Of a stretch of DNA of 64,000 nucleotides, positions 26,585 through 38,370 are shown piece after piece (within the stretch, counting starts at the first letter, position 1; every line of letters begins with the position of its first letter). Source of the stretch: Gammaproteobacteria bacterium (lineage in GTDB: Bacteria; Pseudomonadota; Gammaproteobacteria; Steroidobacterales; Woeseiaceae). The stretch is taken from the NCBI GenBank assembly GCA_009937615.1, contig JAACFB010000012.1:1-64000 (forward strand), written 5' to 3'. The notes under the pieces were generated by a model. The model was not told the DNA's origin. It was given only the letters and a program-made list of their open reading frames with translations, and did not search any database. The position numbers were made by a program, and so were the translations under genes.

Positions 26585-27569
26585 TGCGAACCTGCATCGC
26601 GATCTCCTGGCCCAGCTGGTGGACCGCCAGCGCGTACATGACGCTGCGGTTATAGCGGGTAATCACGAAGAAGTTGTGAAATCCAACCCAGTATTCGGGT
26701 CCGTCAGCGCCCTCGAGCGTAATCAGCTGGCTCGTGCTGTCGCGCGGCAGCTCGGTTGCAAACATGATGCCCTGATCGCTGAGAGAACGAACGGTTTCCC
26801 GCGGCTGCAGCGTGTTTTCCGGCAGCGGACCGCGCCAGCTCTCGCCGAGCGTCGCAAGCGTGGTAATTTGCTGATCCGCCTTCCAGCCGTGTTCAGTCAT
26901 GTAATTGGCGATGCTGCCGGCGACGTCGGCCCAATCGTTCCAGATGTCGCGCCGGCCGTCGCCGGTCGAATCGACAGCATAGGCGCGGTAGCTCGACGGC
27001 ATGAACTGCGGCCGGCCCATCGCCCCGGCATAAGAGCCCACGGCGTCTGTCGCGGCCATGCCTTCCTCGCGCACAAGCAGCAGGAATTCCTCGAGCTCGC
27101 GGCGAAAGAAACTCGCCCGCGGCGGGTAATCGAAAGCGAGAGTCGCCAGTGCATCCAGCACCCGGTGACCACCCGTGATGCGGCCAAAGTAGGTCTCAAC
27201 GCCGATGATGCCGACCATTATCTCGACCGGAACGCCGCTCTCACGACTGACCTGCTCGAGCATGTCGCGATTTTCGAGCCAGAATTCGGTGCCCGCCTCG
27301 ATGCGTTCCTCGGTCAGAAAAATAAGGCGGTATTCCCCCCAGGTCAGTGTTTTCTCGGCGGGCTTGGCAATCAGCTCTAGAATCGACTCCTTGATCTCGG
27401 CTTCACCAAGAGTGCGCCGCAGTTCGGCGGGATCGAAATCATGCTCCCGGACCATCGAATCGATGAAGGCCTTTACGTCATCGCGGTCGACGTCAACAGC
27501 GGAACACGGCGAGCAGGATAAAAGAAGGAAGCTGACACCAATAAAAATGGGTCGACGTGCAATTTTCAT
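26571..27569 (-). CDS. mltB: Lytic murein transglycosylase B
   Basis: MltB cleaves the MurNAc-GlcNAc bond with formation of 1,6-anhydro-MurNAc. The 332-residue protein begins MKIARRPIFIGVSFLLLSC, a probable lipoprotein signal, and has the catalytic glutamate in IGVETYFGRITGG, then GAMGRPQFMPSSYRAYAVD and DIWNDWADVAGSIANY, all typical of family 3 transglycosylases. An upstream ATG at 27614, one base after the rodA stop, would add 15 residues before the signal peptide. It sits in the wall-shape operon. Confidence 0.94.
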   Translation of the reverse strand: MKIARRPIFIGVSFLLLSCSPCSAVDVDRDDVKAFIDSMVREHDFDPAELRRTLGEAEIKESILELIAKPAEKTLTWGEYRLIFLTEERIEAGTEFWLENRDMLEQVSRESGVPVEIMVGIIGVETYFGRITGGHRVLDALATLAFDYPPRASFFRRELEEFLLLVREEGMAATDAVGSYAGAMGRPQFMPSSYRAYAVDSTGDGRRDIWNDWADVAGSIANYMTEHGWKADQQITTLATLGESWRGPLPENTLQPRETVRSLSDQGIMFATELPRDSTSQLITLEGADGPEYWVGFHNFFVITRYNRSVMYALAVHQLGQEIAMQVRNESS

Positions 27570-27615
27570 AAGCAGTTGCCGGTAGCCTCGAGACAAACGT
27601 GTTTCGACCGCCATT

Positions 27616-28755
27616 TCAACGCGGCAATAATTTTCGGTGCGAGTGAATCGACATCAGAATACCGAAACCGGCCATCAGCGTCACCATTGATGTACCGCCG
27701 AAGCTCACCAGGGGCAGGGGTACGCCGACAACCGGGATTATACCCGTCACCATGGCCGTGTTGACGAACACGTAGACGAAAAATGTCAGGCTTATCGAGC
27801 CGGCAAGCAGCCGTGAGTAGGAGTCCGGCGCCTGGATCGCGATGTACAGGCCGCGGCCCACGACGAACATATACAGGCAAAGCAGCGACAGGAGCCCGAG
27901 CAGCCCGAGCTCCTCGCCCATGACCGCAAATATGAAATCCGTGTCGCGTTCGGGCAGGTACTCGAGTTGCGCCTGCGAACCATTGGTCCAGCCCTTGCCG
28001 AACAGGCCGCCTGAGCCAATCGCTATCTTCGACTGGATGATGTTATAGCCGGCGCCGAGCGGGTCGCTGTCCGGGTCGAGCAGAGTCAGTACCCGCTGTT
28101 TCTGGTAATCCGCCATGAATCGCCATAACACGAAAGCGCCCGGTACGGACAGAACGGCCAGGCCGATCATCAATCGTATCGGCAGCCCGGCCAGGATGAT
28201 CACGATGACACCCGATGCCGCGATCAGCAACGCGGTGCCCAGGTCCGGCTGACGCGCGATCAGCAGCGTCGGCACGATAATCATGACGGCCAGTATCAGC
28301 AGCTGTCCGGCACGCGGTGGCATTTGCCGATCGTGCAGGTACCACGCGCCCATCATGGGCACTGCGAGCTTCATGATTTCCGAAGGCTGAAACCGGATGC
28401 CGAGGTCCAGCCAGCGCCTGGCGCCCTGGCCGATTTCACCCGTCGTCAGCACGAGTACGAGCAGCACCAGGCCGCCCATATATGCCCACGGCGTCCAGCG
28501 GCGAAGAAAGTCCGGGGGAAATTGCGCGACGATGAAAAGTGCTGTAAGTGCCACCCCGAGTCGTGCCAGCTGGTTAAGCCAGAGGCGCATGCTTTCGCCG
28601 ACGGCGCTGTACAGGATGACGAGCCCGAGTGCACAGATCATCAGCAGGCCGACCAATAAGGGCATGTCGATATTCAGGCGCCGAAACACGCGCCCGATGT
28701 CCCCGAAAGGCGCGGCTTTTCCGATCAGCACGCGCCGCGTGTTACTGACTCGCAT
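27616..28755 (-). CDS. rodA: Peptidoglycan glycosyltransferase RodA
   Basis: RodA is the SEDS-family polymerase that, with PBP2, builds the lateral wall in the elongasome. The protein is about 379 residues with roughly ten membrane segments and family motifs KIAIGSGGLFGKGWTNG, YLPERDTDFIFAVMGEELG and GVPLPLVSFGGTSMVT. The ATG at 28755 overlaps the mrdA stop by 14 bases and gives the usual N-terminus; earlier in-frame starts lie deep inside mrdA. Confidence 0.96.
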   Translation of the reverse strand: MRVSNTRRVLIGKAAPFGDIGRVFRRLNIDMPLLVGLLMICALGLVILYSAVGESMRLWLNQLARLGVALTALFIVAQFPPDFLRRWTPWAYMGGLVLLVLVLTTGEIGQGARRWLDLGIRFQPSEIMKLAVPMMGAWYLHDRQMPPRAGQLLILAVMIIVPTLLIARQPDLGTALLIAASGVIVIILAGLPIRLMIGLAVLSVPGAFVLWRFMADYQKQRVLTLLDPDSDPLGAGYNIIQSKIAIGSGGLFGKGWTNGSQAQLEYLPERDTDFIFAVMGEELGLLGLLSLLCLYMFVVGRGLYIAIQAPDSYSRLLAGSISLTFFVYVFVNTAMVTGIIPVVGVPLPLVSFGGTSMVTLMAGFGILMSIHSHRKLLPR

Positions 28756-30640
28756 CGGCTCCATATCCCAGGTACTGGTCCATGACCTGACGGGCGATCG
28801 GTGCTGCGACCCGGCTGCCGCTCGAGCCATTTTCAACGATGACCGCGACCGCAATTCGCGGGGCATCGAGCGGTGCGAACGCGACGAACAATGCGTGGTC
28901 CCTCAGCTTTTCCTCTATTTGATCCTCGTCGTACTCATCTTCCTGGGCCACCGAGAACACTTGCGCCGTGCCGCTCTTGCCAGCCATTTCATACTCGGCA
29001 TTCAGGCTCGCGGCTCGGGCCGTGCCGCGCAGACCGTGCATAACCTCGTGCATCGCGTCTATGACGCTGTCCCAGTGCCTGTCATCAGAGAGCACAATTT
29101 CGTCGACTCGCTGCGGGTTAATAAGTTCACGCTTCCCGGTCAGCGTGTTCTCCGTTGCGGCAACCAGGTGTGGCTTGAAACGGGAACCTCTTGTCGCAAC
29201 GGCTGCAACGGCACTGGCGAGCTGCAGGGGTGTTGCAAGCATGTAGCCCTGGCCGATCGACGCTATGACAGTTTCGCCATGGAACCAGCGCTGGTCCGCA
29301 GGCTCTCTAAAGTAATTGCGCTTCCACTCGCGCGACGGCAAGAGACCCGAATTTTCGCCCCCAATGTCGACGCCTGTCACGTGTCCGAGGCCGAAGCGGT
29401 CGAGATAGTCGTGCATGTTGTCGATCCCGACATCCACACTGATCTCGTAGAAGTAGACGTCGCAGGACTGCGAAATCGCTTCGTGCAGGTCGACCTCGCC
29501 GTGGCCCTCGGGCTTCCAGTCGCGGTAGCGATGCGTGCTGTTCGGCAGGGTGAAGTAGCCCCGGCACATGGTTTTGCGCGTCAGGTTCGTCGCACCGGTT
29601 TCGAGCGCCGCGATCGATAGCATCGGTTTGATGGTCGAGCCGGGCGGGTACTCACCGCGGATGGCGCGATTGAAAAGTGGCCGGTTGAGATTGTTCTGCA
29701 ATTCCCCGTATTCCGATTGCGTCATGCCGACGGCGAACAGGTTCGGATCGAAAGTCGGCGCGCTGACGAGTGCCAGGATGTCGCCGCTCCAGGGATCGAT
29801 AGCGACAACCGCGCCGCGGCGGCCTTCAAGTGCGCGGGTGGCGACCTGCTGCAGGTCGAGATCGATCGTCAGGTAAACGTTGTCGCCTGGTACCGGAGTG
29901 ACGTCCGAGGGCAGCGAGTCGAGCATCTCCGGAGATTCGGCCGGTATCTGCCGTCCCAGCGCGTTCGTGACGACATTGTGGTAGCCCACGTCACCGTGCA
30001 GATTGAGCTCGAAGCGGCTCTCGACGCCGGTCTTGCCCGTGTGGGCCGTGCCGGCATACTGCGACGCATCGAGCCGTGTCAGGTCGTTCTTTGACAGTGC
30101 ACCGACGTAGCCGACGGCGTGCGCGACCGCTTCACCGTAGGGGTAATGGCGGATCAGGCGGGGCTGAAAGTCGACACCCGGAAAGCGCGGTCGCTGAATC
30201 GCGAAGTTAGCGATTTCCTCCTCGCTGAGGCGCAGCTTGAGCGTCACCGGCTTGAAACGCGGACCGCTCTCGCTCAGGTCCTTGAGGCGCGCAATGTCTT
30301 CCGCGTCGATCAACGCCAATGCAGCGAGACGTTGCAGCGTGTCATCGAGATCATCGACCTGCTCGGGAATCAATTCGAGCTGATACGCGGGCAGGTTTTC
30401 GGCGAGTACGCGGCCCTTGCGGTCGAAAACAAGCCCGCGGATGGGAGGCACGGGCTCGATTCTGAACCGGTTGCCCTGGGATTGGGCGGCAAAGAATTCG
30501 TAGTCGAACACCTGCAGCTGCACGAGCCGGGCAATGACGACCGCGAGCAGCAGGAAACCGGCCGACGATGCCAGGATCACGCGGCCCATGAACAGGCGAC
30601 GTTCGGAATGGTGATCCTTGATCGGGGACAAAATGTCCAT
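28742..30640 (-). CDS. mrdA: Penicillin-binding protein 2, elongasome transpeptidase
   Basis: PBP2 cross-links nascent peptidoglycan during elongation with RodA. The 632-residue protein has a short cytoplasmic tail, one membrane segment (about 20-42), a pedestal domain (RFRIEPVPPIRGLVFDRKG), and a transpeptidase domain with SxxK in PPGSTIKP (about residue 330), SQSCDVYFYE, and KSGTAQVFS. mreD lies 1 base upstream and rodA overlaps downstream, so this is one translational unit. Confidence 0.97.
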   Translation of the reverse strand: MDILSPIKDHHSERRLFMGRVILASSAGFLLLAVVIARLVQLQVFDYEFFAAQSQGNRFRIEPVPPIRGLVFDRKGRVLAENLPAYQLELIPEQVDDLDDTLQRLAALALIDAEDIARLKDLSESGPRFKPVTLKLRLSEEEIANFAIQRPRFPGVDFQPRLIRHYPYGEAVAHAVGYVGALSKNDLTRLDASQYAGTAHTGKTGVESRFELNLHGDVGYHNVVTNALGRQIPAESPEMLDSLPSDVTPVPGDNVYLTIDLDLQQVATRALEGRRGAVVAIDPWSGDILALVSAPTFDPNLFAVGMTQSEYGELQNNLNRPLFNRAIRGEYPPGSTIKPMLSIAALETGATNLTRKTMCRGYFTLPNSTHRYRDWKPEGHGEVDLHEAISQSCDVYFYEISVDVGIDNMHDYLDRFGLGHVTGVDIGGENSGLLPSREWKRNYFREPADQRWFHGETVIASIGQGYMLATPLQLASAVAAVATRGSRFKPHLVAATENTLTGKRELINPQRVDEIVLSDDRHWDSVIDAMHEVMHGLRGTARAASLNAEYEMAGKSGTAQVFSVAQEDEYDEDQIEEKLRDHALFVAFAPLDAPRIAVAVIVENGSSGSRVAAPIARQVMDQYLGYGADASQ

Positions 30641-30641
30641 G

Positions 30642-31133
30642 TCAGCGCCCTAGCTGCAGGCGTGCCCGCAACGGGGACAGGAACACGGACACGACCGGCC
30701 ACAATACCGTCCCCGTGATCACAGGCCCCCAATAACTCGCGGCAGGCGCGGCGACGCCCGCGATGCCGTTTACCCAGAACAACAGGAACTGATAAAGCGC
30801 GAGCAGCGCGAACACGGTGGCCGTCAGCTGCGAAATCGGGAAAACGCGCATCAGCAGGTGGAACCGAACCGTCATGAATACGACCAGGCTCAGCGCCATT
30901 GCGTGCTGGCCCAGAATTGCGCCCTGCGCGATGTCGAGGGCCAGGCCGATTAACCACGCCCAGCCAACACTCCAGGTGCGTGGCAGCATCATCGCCCAGT
31001 AAACAAAGACCAGCACGACCCAGTCGGGCCGGAACGTGGCTGCCCATTCCGGCACGGGAAGAATCATCAGCATCAGTGCCAGCAGCATCGTCGCAATGAC
31101 CGGCAGTCGCCGTGAGCCTCCGGCGCTAGTCAT
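30642..31133 (-). CDS. mreD: Rod shape-determining protein MreD
   Basis: MreD is a small integral membrane protein of the elongasome. The 163-residue product (E. coli 162) is highly hydrophobic with about five membrane segments and the family motifs RPDWVVLVFVYWAMM and GLALDIAQGAILGQHAMA. The ATG at 31133 overlaps the mreC stop by 8 bases; an upstream start at 31166 would lie further inside mreC. Confidence 0.93.
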   Translation of the reverse strand: MTSAGGSRRLPVIATMLLALMLMILPVPEWAATFRPDWVVLVFVYWAMMLPRTWSVGWAWLIGLALDIAQGAILGQHAMALSLVVFMTVRFHLLMRVFPISQLTATVFALLALYQFLLFWVNGIAGVAAPAASYWGPVITGTVLWPVVSVFLSPLRARLQLGR

Positions 31134-32013
31134 TCGGAACATCCGGCGTTGCGGGAGCCGCTTCACCAGGCGCTTTCTCGGCTGACCAGATCAGCATGAC
31201 TTCGCGAACCTGGTCGAGCGCTGACGACGGCACCGCCGTGACGTCAGCGAACGGCTCCTGAGGAATACGGTTGACGGTGCCGACGACCGCCACCGGGTAG
31301 CCCGACGGAAACGCGCCGCCCAATCCTGATGTGACCAGCAGGTCGCCCGGCTGAATGTCCGCATTGTTCGGCAAAAACGGCAGATCCAGGCGATCGAACT
31401 CGCCCGTGCCCTTGGCGATCGTGCGCAGGCCGTTACGGTTGACCTCGACCGGCAGCGCGTGGCCGGGGTCGCTGATCAGAATTGCCTGCGAGGTGGTGAA
31501 ACCGGTCTGGATAACCTGGCCGACAACGCCATTCGCGGCGACGATAGCCTGGCCGTCGTAGACGCCGTCGCTTTCACCGATGTCGATCACGATGTTATGC
31601 CGGTAAGGATTTGCGTCGACGGCCATGATCTCGGCGACTCGGATCTCGTCACGCACCCTGGACCGCGCGTCGAGCAAATCCCGCAGGCGGGCATTTTCGG
31701 CTTCGAGCGCAGTGAACCGCTGCAGCCTGGCGTTTGTCAGCAATCGCTCGGCATGCAAACGACTGACTTCGAGCTGCAGCTCGTTGCGCGTGGTCATGCC
31801 TTCGCCCAGCCAATCCCACAATCGGAACGGGGCGTCGACCGCGACCTGAAGCGGGTAAAGCGCCACGCCGAGGACATTGCGTACTTTTTCGAGATGACCC
31901 TGCCGATGATCGAGGATCATCAAAACAATGCTGATAGCCATGAGAGCCAGCACGCGCGCTCCAAGCGCCGGAATACGCGCTGGGTTACTGTTGTCGGCTT
32001 GGGAGGTGACCAT
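31126..32013 (-). CDS. mreC: Rod shape-determining protein MreC
   Basis: MreC spans the inner membrane and activates PBP2/RodA in the periplasm. The 295-residue protein has an N-terminal membrane segment (LALMAISIVLMILD), a coiled-coil region (ELQLEVSRLHAERLLTNARLQRF) and the beta-domain with VDIGESDGVYDGQAIVAANG and GDLLVTSGLGGAFPSGYPV. It follows mreB by 45 bases in the mreBCD order. Confidence 0.95.
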   Translation of the reverse strand: MVTSQADNSNPARIPALGARVLALMAISIVLMILDHRQGHLEKVRNVLGVALYPLQVAVDAPFRLWDWLGEGMTTRNELQLEVSRLHAERLLTNARLQRFTALEAENARLRDLLDARSRVRDEIRVAEIMAVDANPYRHNIVIDIGESDGVYDGQAIVAANGVVGQVIQTGFTTSQAILISDPGHALPVEVNRNGLRTIAKGTGEFDRLDLPFLPNNADIQPGDLLVTSGLGGAFPSGYPVAVVGTVNRIPQEPFADVTAVPSSALDQVREVMLIWSAEKAPGEAAPATPDVPND

Positions 32014-32058
32014 CGGAAGCTGTTATCCGCAAAGCGTCAACCCGGCCCGGTTCAGGGC

Positions 32059-33135
<1,077 letters not shown>

Positions 33136-33237
33136 CTAATCTAACAATGCGCAGGACATTGCACAAGGTGGCGTGTATCATTGCGTCCGCATTCGCCCGT
33201 CGGCGAATCACGCAGGCAGGAAAGCAGGGTTTTCCCC

Positions 33238-33525
33238 GTGTCACTCGATAAAGATCAGGTTCAGCACATCGCGATGCTGGCGAGACTCAGGCTCGCCGAT
33301 GATGAGTTCGCCGAAACGGTCGACAAATTGTCACGGATCGTCGATTTTGTCGATCAGCTCAGCCAGGCCGCGACCGATGATGTCGTGCCGATGGCGCACC
33401 CACTCAATGCGTCGCAGCGCCTGCGCGCGGATCGGGTAACCGAGACCGATCGGCGCGATGACATTCAAGAGAATGCGCCGTCAGTCGAGGGCGGGCTGTA
33501 CCTGGTGCCCAAGGTCATTGAGTGA
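33238..33525 (+). CDS. gatC: Asp-tRNA(Asn)/Glu-tRNA(Gln) amidotransferase subunit C
   Basis: GatC stabilises the GatAB amidotransferase. From the GTG at 33238 the protein has 95 residues, the family's usual size, with VQHIAMLARLRL and the C-terminal PSVEGGLYLVPKVIE. An AGCAGGG lies upstream of the GTG; the longer reading from an ATG-less upstream frame adds unrelated residues. The complex indicates that Asn-tRNA, Gln-tRNA or both are made by transamidation. Confidence 0.93.
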   Translation: MSLDKDQVQHIAMLARLRLADDEFAETVDKLSRIVDFVDQLSQAATDDVVPMAHPLNASQRLRADRVTETDRRDDIQENAPSVEGGLYLVPKVIE

Positions 33526-33528
33526 CGC

Positions 33529-34995
33529 ATGAGCCAGGATCTGCATACACTAACGCTGACGCAGCTGGCCGCGGGCCTCGGAAATGGCGATTACTCGTCG
33601 GTGCAGTTGACCGAGGCATTACTTGCCCGCATTGCCTCGCTCGATAAAACGCTCAATGCCTTTGTCACCGTCACGGCCGATGCGGCGCTTGCCGCGGCCC
33701 GGCGCGCGGACGAATCCCGAGCCGCCGGCAAAGGCGGGGTACTCAACGGGCTGCCTGTCGTTCACAAGGATATTTTCTGCACCCGGGGCGTATTGACAAC
33801 CTGCGGCTCGCGCATGCTCGAGAATTTCGTCGCGCCGTATGACGCGACGATAGTGGAGCGGCTCAACGCGGCTGGCGCGGTCGTGCTGGGCAAGACCAAT
33901 ATGGATGAGTTTGCGATGGGCTCATCGAACGAAACGAGTTACTTCGGACCGGTGCGGAACCCCTGGGATCTCGAGCGGTCGCCCGGCGGATCGTCAGGGG
34001 GTTCGGCGGCAGCGGTGGCTGCGCGTTTCGCCCCGGCGGCAACCGGCACCGACACCGGGGGCTCGATCCGGCAGCCAGCCGCACTGACCGGCACGGTCGG
34101 GCTGAAGCCCACGTATGGCCGCGTCTCGCGATACGGCATGATTGCGTTCGCCTCGAGCCTGGATCAGGCGGGCGTAATTACCCGATCCACGGAGGATGCC
34201 GCGCTGCTGCTCGGCGTGATGGCCGGGCTGGACGAGCGTGATTCGACGTCGATCGACCACCCGGTGCCGGACTATGTCGACGCGCTATCCGGTCCAATCG
34301 ATGGGCTTCGCGTCGGCGTCGTCAGGCAGCATTTTGACGCAGGACTCGATGAGAAATGTGCGGCGGCTGTCAGGGAGGCGCTCGCCGTGCTCGAGGCGCG
34401 GGGGGCTGTCCTGACCGAGGTCGATCTGCCCAATCTCGACCTGTCCGTACCGACGTACTACGTCGTTGCGCCGGCGGAGTGCTCGTCGAACCTCTCGCGC
34501 TTCGATGGCATCCGCTTCGGCCACCGCGCGGACAATCCCGAAGATCTGCTCGATCTGTATTGCCGCAGCCGCGGGGAAGGCTTCGGCGCCGAGGTGAAGC
34601 GGCGGATCATGACCGGTACCTATGTGCTTTCCGCCGGCTACTACGATGCCTACTACCTCAAGGCGCAGCAGGTCAGGCAGTTGATCGCAGATGACTTCAA
34701 GAAGGCTTTCGCCGAAGTCGATGTCATTGCGGGACCGACCTCACCGACCCCGGCTTTCAAACTGGGCGACAAGACCGACGACCCGATCACGATGTACCTC
34801 AACGATATCTACACGATCGGCGCAAATCTCGCGGGGCTGCCGGCGCTATCGACGCCCTGTGGTTTCGTCGAAGGTCTGCCCGTCGGTTTGCATCTTGTTG
34901 GCCCGCACTTCGGCGAAGCGGCGCTGTTGCGTTGCTCGCATCATTATGAGCAGGAGACGGACTGGCACACAGCCTGCCCGGAGAGCTATCGATGA
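33529..34995 (+). CDS. gatA: Asp-tRNA(Asn)/Glu-tRNA(Gln) amidotransferase subunit A
   Basis: GatA hydrolyses glutamine to deliver ammonia to GatB. The 488-residue amidase-signature protein has the Ser-cisSer-Lys triad: Lys in [11 protein letters not shown], and the serines in [16 protein letters not shown] and [16 protein letters not shown]. It starts 3 bases after gatC and its stop overlaps the gatB start (ATGA). Confidence 0.97.
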   Translation: MSQDLHTLTLTQLAAGLGNGDYSSVQLTEALLARIASLDKTLNAFVTVTADAALAAARRADESRAAGKGGVLNGLPVVHKDIFCTRGVLTTCGSRMLENFVAPYDATIVERLNAAGAVVLGKTNMDEFAMGSSNETSYFGPVRNPWDLERSPGGSSGGSAAAVAARFAPAATGTDTGGSIRQPAALTGTVGLKPTYGRVSRYGMIAFASSLDQAGVITRSTEDAALLLGVMAGLDERDSTSIDHPVPDYVDALSGPIDGLRVGVVRQHFDAGLDEKCAAAVREALAVLEARGAVLTEVDLPNLDLSVPTYYVVAPAECSSNLSRFDGIRFGHRADNPEDLLDLYCRSRGEGFGAEVKRRIMTGTYVLSAGYYDAYYLKAQQVRQLIADDFKKAFAEVDVIAGPTSPTPAFKLGDKTDDPITMYLNDIYTIGANLAGLPALSTPCGFVEGLPVGLHLVGPHFGEAALLRCSHHYEQETDWHTACPESYR

Positions 34996-36437
34996 GTAGC
35001 CCCTGGGAAGTCGTCATCGGCCTCGAGATCCATGCCCAGCTGGCAACGGTGAGCAAGATATTCTCGGGTGCATCGACCGCGTACGGCGCCGAGCCGAACA
35101 CCCAGGCGTGCCTGATCGACCTGGGCTATCCGGGCGTATTGCCGGTGCTGAACGAAGAAGCCGTCCGAATGGCCTGTAAGTTCGGCCTGTCTGTCAATGC
35201 GACGGTTGCCAGGCGCTCCGTATTCGCGCGTAAGAATTACTTCTATCCCGACCTGCCGAAGGGCTACCAGATCAGCCAGTACGAGCTGCCGATTGTCGAG
35301 AATGGCGAACTGATGATCACCGGTGGCGACGGCAATCAGAAACGCATCGGCATTACGCGGGCGCATCTCGAGGAAGACGCCGGCAAGTCGATCCACGAAG
35401 GGTTCGGACGATCATCAGGAATCGATCTCAATCGCGCCGGCACGCCGCTCCTGGAAATTGTTTCGGAGCCGGATCTGCGCTCTGCGAAGGAGGCCATCGA
35501 CTACATGCGCAAGATTCACACGATCGTGCGTTATCTTGGAATTTCCGATGGCAACATGCAGGAGGGCTCGTTCCGCTGCGATGCCAACGTCTCGATAAGA
35601 CCGTCCGGTGAGAGCGAGCTCGGCACGCGGACCGAAATCAAGAATCTGAATTCGTTTCGCTTCGTCGAGAAGGCGATCAATTTCGAGATCGAGCGCCAAA
35701 TCGAGCTGATCGAAGATGGCGGCAAGGTCGTACAGGAAACGCGACTGTATGATTCCGATCGGGATGAAACGCGGTCGATGCGCAGCAAGGAAGAAGCCAA
35801 CGACTATCGCTATTTCCCGGATCCCGACCTGCTGCCCATCGAGATCGACGACGATTACGTGGAAGCCGTAAGGGCGACGTTGCCGGAATTGCCGGACGCC
35901 AAGCAGCGGCGATTCGTGGCGGATTACGGGCTGCGCCAGGAGGATGCCGGCATCCTGGTCGGGACCCGGGCCGTTGCCGATTATTTCGAGGCCGCCGCCG
36001 TTGCCACGGGCGCCGGCGCACAGATCGTCGCGAACTGGGTGCTCGGCGATCTGTCCGCAGCCCTGAATCGCGACGGTCTCGATATTGACGGTAGCCGCAT
36101 CAGCCCTGCGCGCCTTGCCGGACTGCTCGATCGAATCGACGACAACACGATCTCGGGCAAGATTGCCAAAGAGGTTTTCGAAGCGTTATGGGCGGGCGAG
36201 GGTACCGCCGACGAGATCATAGACAAGAAAGGCCTGCGGCAGATCACGGACGCCGCCGCAATCGAGGCCGTCGTCGACGAGATAATTGCGGCGAACCCGA
36301 CACAGGTTGCCGACTACCAGTCCGGCAAGGACAAACTGATCGGCTTCTTTGTCGGCCAGGTGATGAAGGCCACCGGCGGCAAGGCCAACCCGGGCCAGGT
36401 CAACGCAATCCTCAAAGACAAGCTCGGCAGCGCATAA
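34992..36437 (+). CDS. gatB: Asp-tRNA(Asn)/Glu-tRNA(Gln) amidotransferase subunit B
   Basis: GatB activates the misacylated aminoacyl-tRNA and transfers ammonia to it. The 481-residue protein shows [32 protein letters not shown], the [18 protein letters not shown] signature and a C-terminal YqeY-like domain ([19 protein letters not shown]). The 141 bases after it lead to the SahR-like regulator. Confidence 0.97.
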   Translation: MSSPWEVVIGLEIHAQLATVSKIFSGASTAYGAEPNTQACLIDLGYPGVLPVLNEEAVRMACKFGLSVNATVARRSVFARKNYFYPDLPKGYQISQYELPIVENGELMITGGDGNQKRIGITRAHLEEDAGKSIHEGFGRSSGIDLNRAGTPLLEIVSEPDLRSAKEAIDYMRKIHTIVRYLGISDGNMQEGSFRCDANVSIRPSGESELGTRTEIKNLNSFRFVEKAINFEIERQIELIEDGGKVVQETRLYDSDRDETRSMRSKEEANDYRYFPDPDLLPIEIDDDYVEAVRATLPELPDAKQRRFVADYGLRQEDAGILVGTRAVADYFEAAAVATGAGAQIVANWVLGDLSAALNRDGLDIDGSRISPARLAGLLDRIDDNTISGKIAKEVFEALWAGEGTADEIIDKKGLRQITDAAAIEAVVDEIIAANPTQVADYQSGKDKLIGFFVGQVMKATGGKANPGQVNAILKDKLGSA

Positions 36438-36540
36438 ACGCGACCGGTCCCGAGCCCCCTGTCCGGCGCGGCCCGCTGGCGCACCGCTCTCATCGATCGG
36501 CTGACTATTCCATCTATCGCATGCACTGTGCTAAGCTCTT

Positions 36541-36578
36541 TCATCAATAGTATAAAGAAATACTTATATATTTATATT
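36541..36578. promoter_or_regulatory. AT-rich promoter/operator region of the sahR-metF-metH operon
   Basis: The 38 bases before the regulator start are almost entirely A and T, in strong contrast to the GC-rich surroundings. They contain inverted elements such as aaata...tattt (36558-36573) and tataaag/cttata. This is a plausible autoregulatory operator plus -10 region for an ArsR-family repressor. The exact boundaries are not determined. Confidence 0.5.
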
Positions 36579-37469
36579 ATGCAAAATTCGACCGAGCAAC
36601 TTGTTCTGCGCCTGAAGGCGCTGGCCGATCCGGTGCGCCTGCGGCTGCTCGCGCTTTGCCGGCGAGGCGAGTGCACGGTCTCCGAGCTCACCGAAGTCAT
36701 GGCGCAGAGCCAGCCGCGAGTGTCGCAGCACCTCAAAAGGCTCTGCGATACGGGGCTGCTGGAGCGCTTTCGCGATGGCCACTTCGTCTATTACCGCGTG
36801 CCGTCACGGGGCGAGAATTCGGCAGCGTGCCGCCAGCTGCTTGAGCTGCTGCCCGACCAGGAACCGCTTTTCGACACGGATTTCGACAGGCTGCGCGCTC
36901 TGCGCGCCGCACGTGGCGGCCCGGCGCTGCGCGAGGCAGATAGAGATGGGCTGCGGCAACTTCGTCGCGTGCTGATCGAGTTGACAGTCTCGAGGCCGCT
37001 TGGCGATCTTCTCGATGTCGGCAGCGGGCAGGGGAGCATCCTCAAATTGCTGGCGTCGCGAGCACACCGCGCCGTCGGCGTCGATATCGACGCCGACGCG
37101 CGCCAGCTCGCGCGTGCGGAACTCCTGCTGGCCGGCGTTGCGAACTGCAGCCTTCGCAAGGGCGACATGTATGCGTTGCCGTTTGCCGAGGGCGAGTTCG
37201 ACACCGTCATTCTCGACGACGTACTCGGCACTGCCGAGCGGCCGATGGCCGCGTTGGTCGAGGCGCGCCGCCTGCTGCGCCCTGCGGGCCGCTTGCTGTT
37301 GCTTGCGCAGGCCCGGGATGGCGAGGCCGCGGCGCTCGAGCGGCGATTGGCCGAGTGGTGCAGGGGCGCGGGCCTGCGGCTCACAGCGCCCAGGCACATT
37401 CCGAGCAAGGAGCCGCGCTGGTTGCTGGCGGTTGCAACGGCGGCCGATGGACAAGCCGAGGCGGCCTGA
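36579..37469 (+). CDS. sahR: SahR-like regulator: ArsR-type HTH fused to a SAM/SAH-binding methyltransferase domain
   Basis: The 296-residue protein has an ArsR winged helix (about 1-90; LKALADPVRLRLLALCRRGE, QSQPRVSQHLKRL, DGHFVYYRV) followed by a class I methyltransferase fold (about 130-290) with LLDVGSGQGSILKLL and GVDID. SahR regulators of Proteobacteria repress SAM-cycle genes and respond to S-adenosylhomocysteine; a fused methyltransferase-like domain would serve as the sensor. Here it is followed by metF (18 bases) and metH, exactly such targets, so the call rests on both domain layout and context. No metal-binding cysteine pair typical of ArsR sensors is evident. The ATG at 36579 is chosen because upstream codons run through the AT-rich promoter. 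Confidence 0.8.
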   Translation: MQNSTEQLVLRLKALADPVRLRLLALCRRGECTVSELTEVMAQSQPRVSQHLKRLCDTGLLERFRDGHFVYYRVPSRGENSAACRQLLELLPDQEPLFDTDFDRLRALRAARGGPALREADRDGLRQLRRVLIELTVSRPLGDLLDVGSGQGSILKLLASRAHRAVGVDIDADARQLARAELLLAGVANCSLRKGDMYALPFAEGEFDTVILDDVLGTAERPMAALVEARRLLRPAGRLLLLAQARDGEAAALERRLAEWCRGAGLRLTAPRHIPSKEPRWLLAVATAADGQAEAA

Positions 37470-38360
<891 letters not shown>

Positions 38361-38370
38361 GGTGGGCACG

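Noticed and set aside
27570-27614. ATG at 27614 as the mltB start
   Set aside because: It would place 15 charged residues before the lipoprotein signal; the ATG at 27569 is more natural, though coupling to the rodA stop remains possible.
28397-29620. Long open frame (407 codons) on the plus strand opposite rodA and mrdA
   Set aside because: It is antisense to PBP2 with intact SxxK and KSG motifs; its translation is low-complexity and unlike any family I know.
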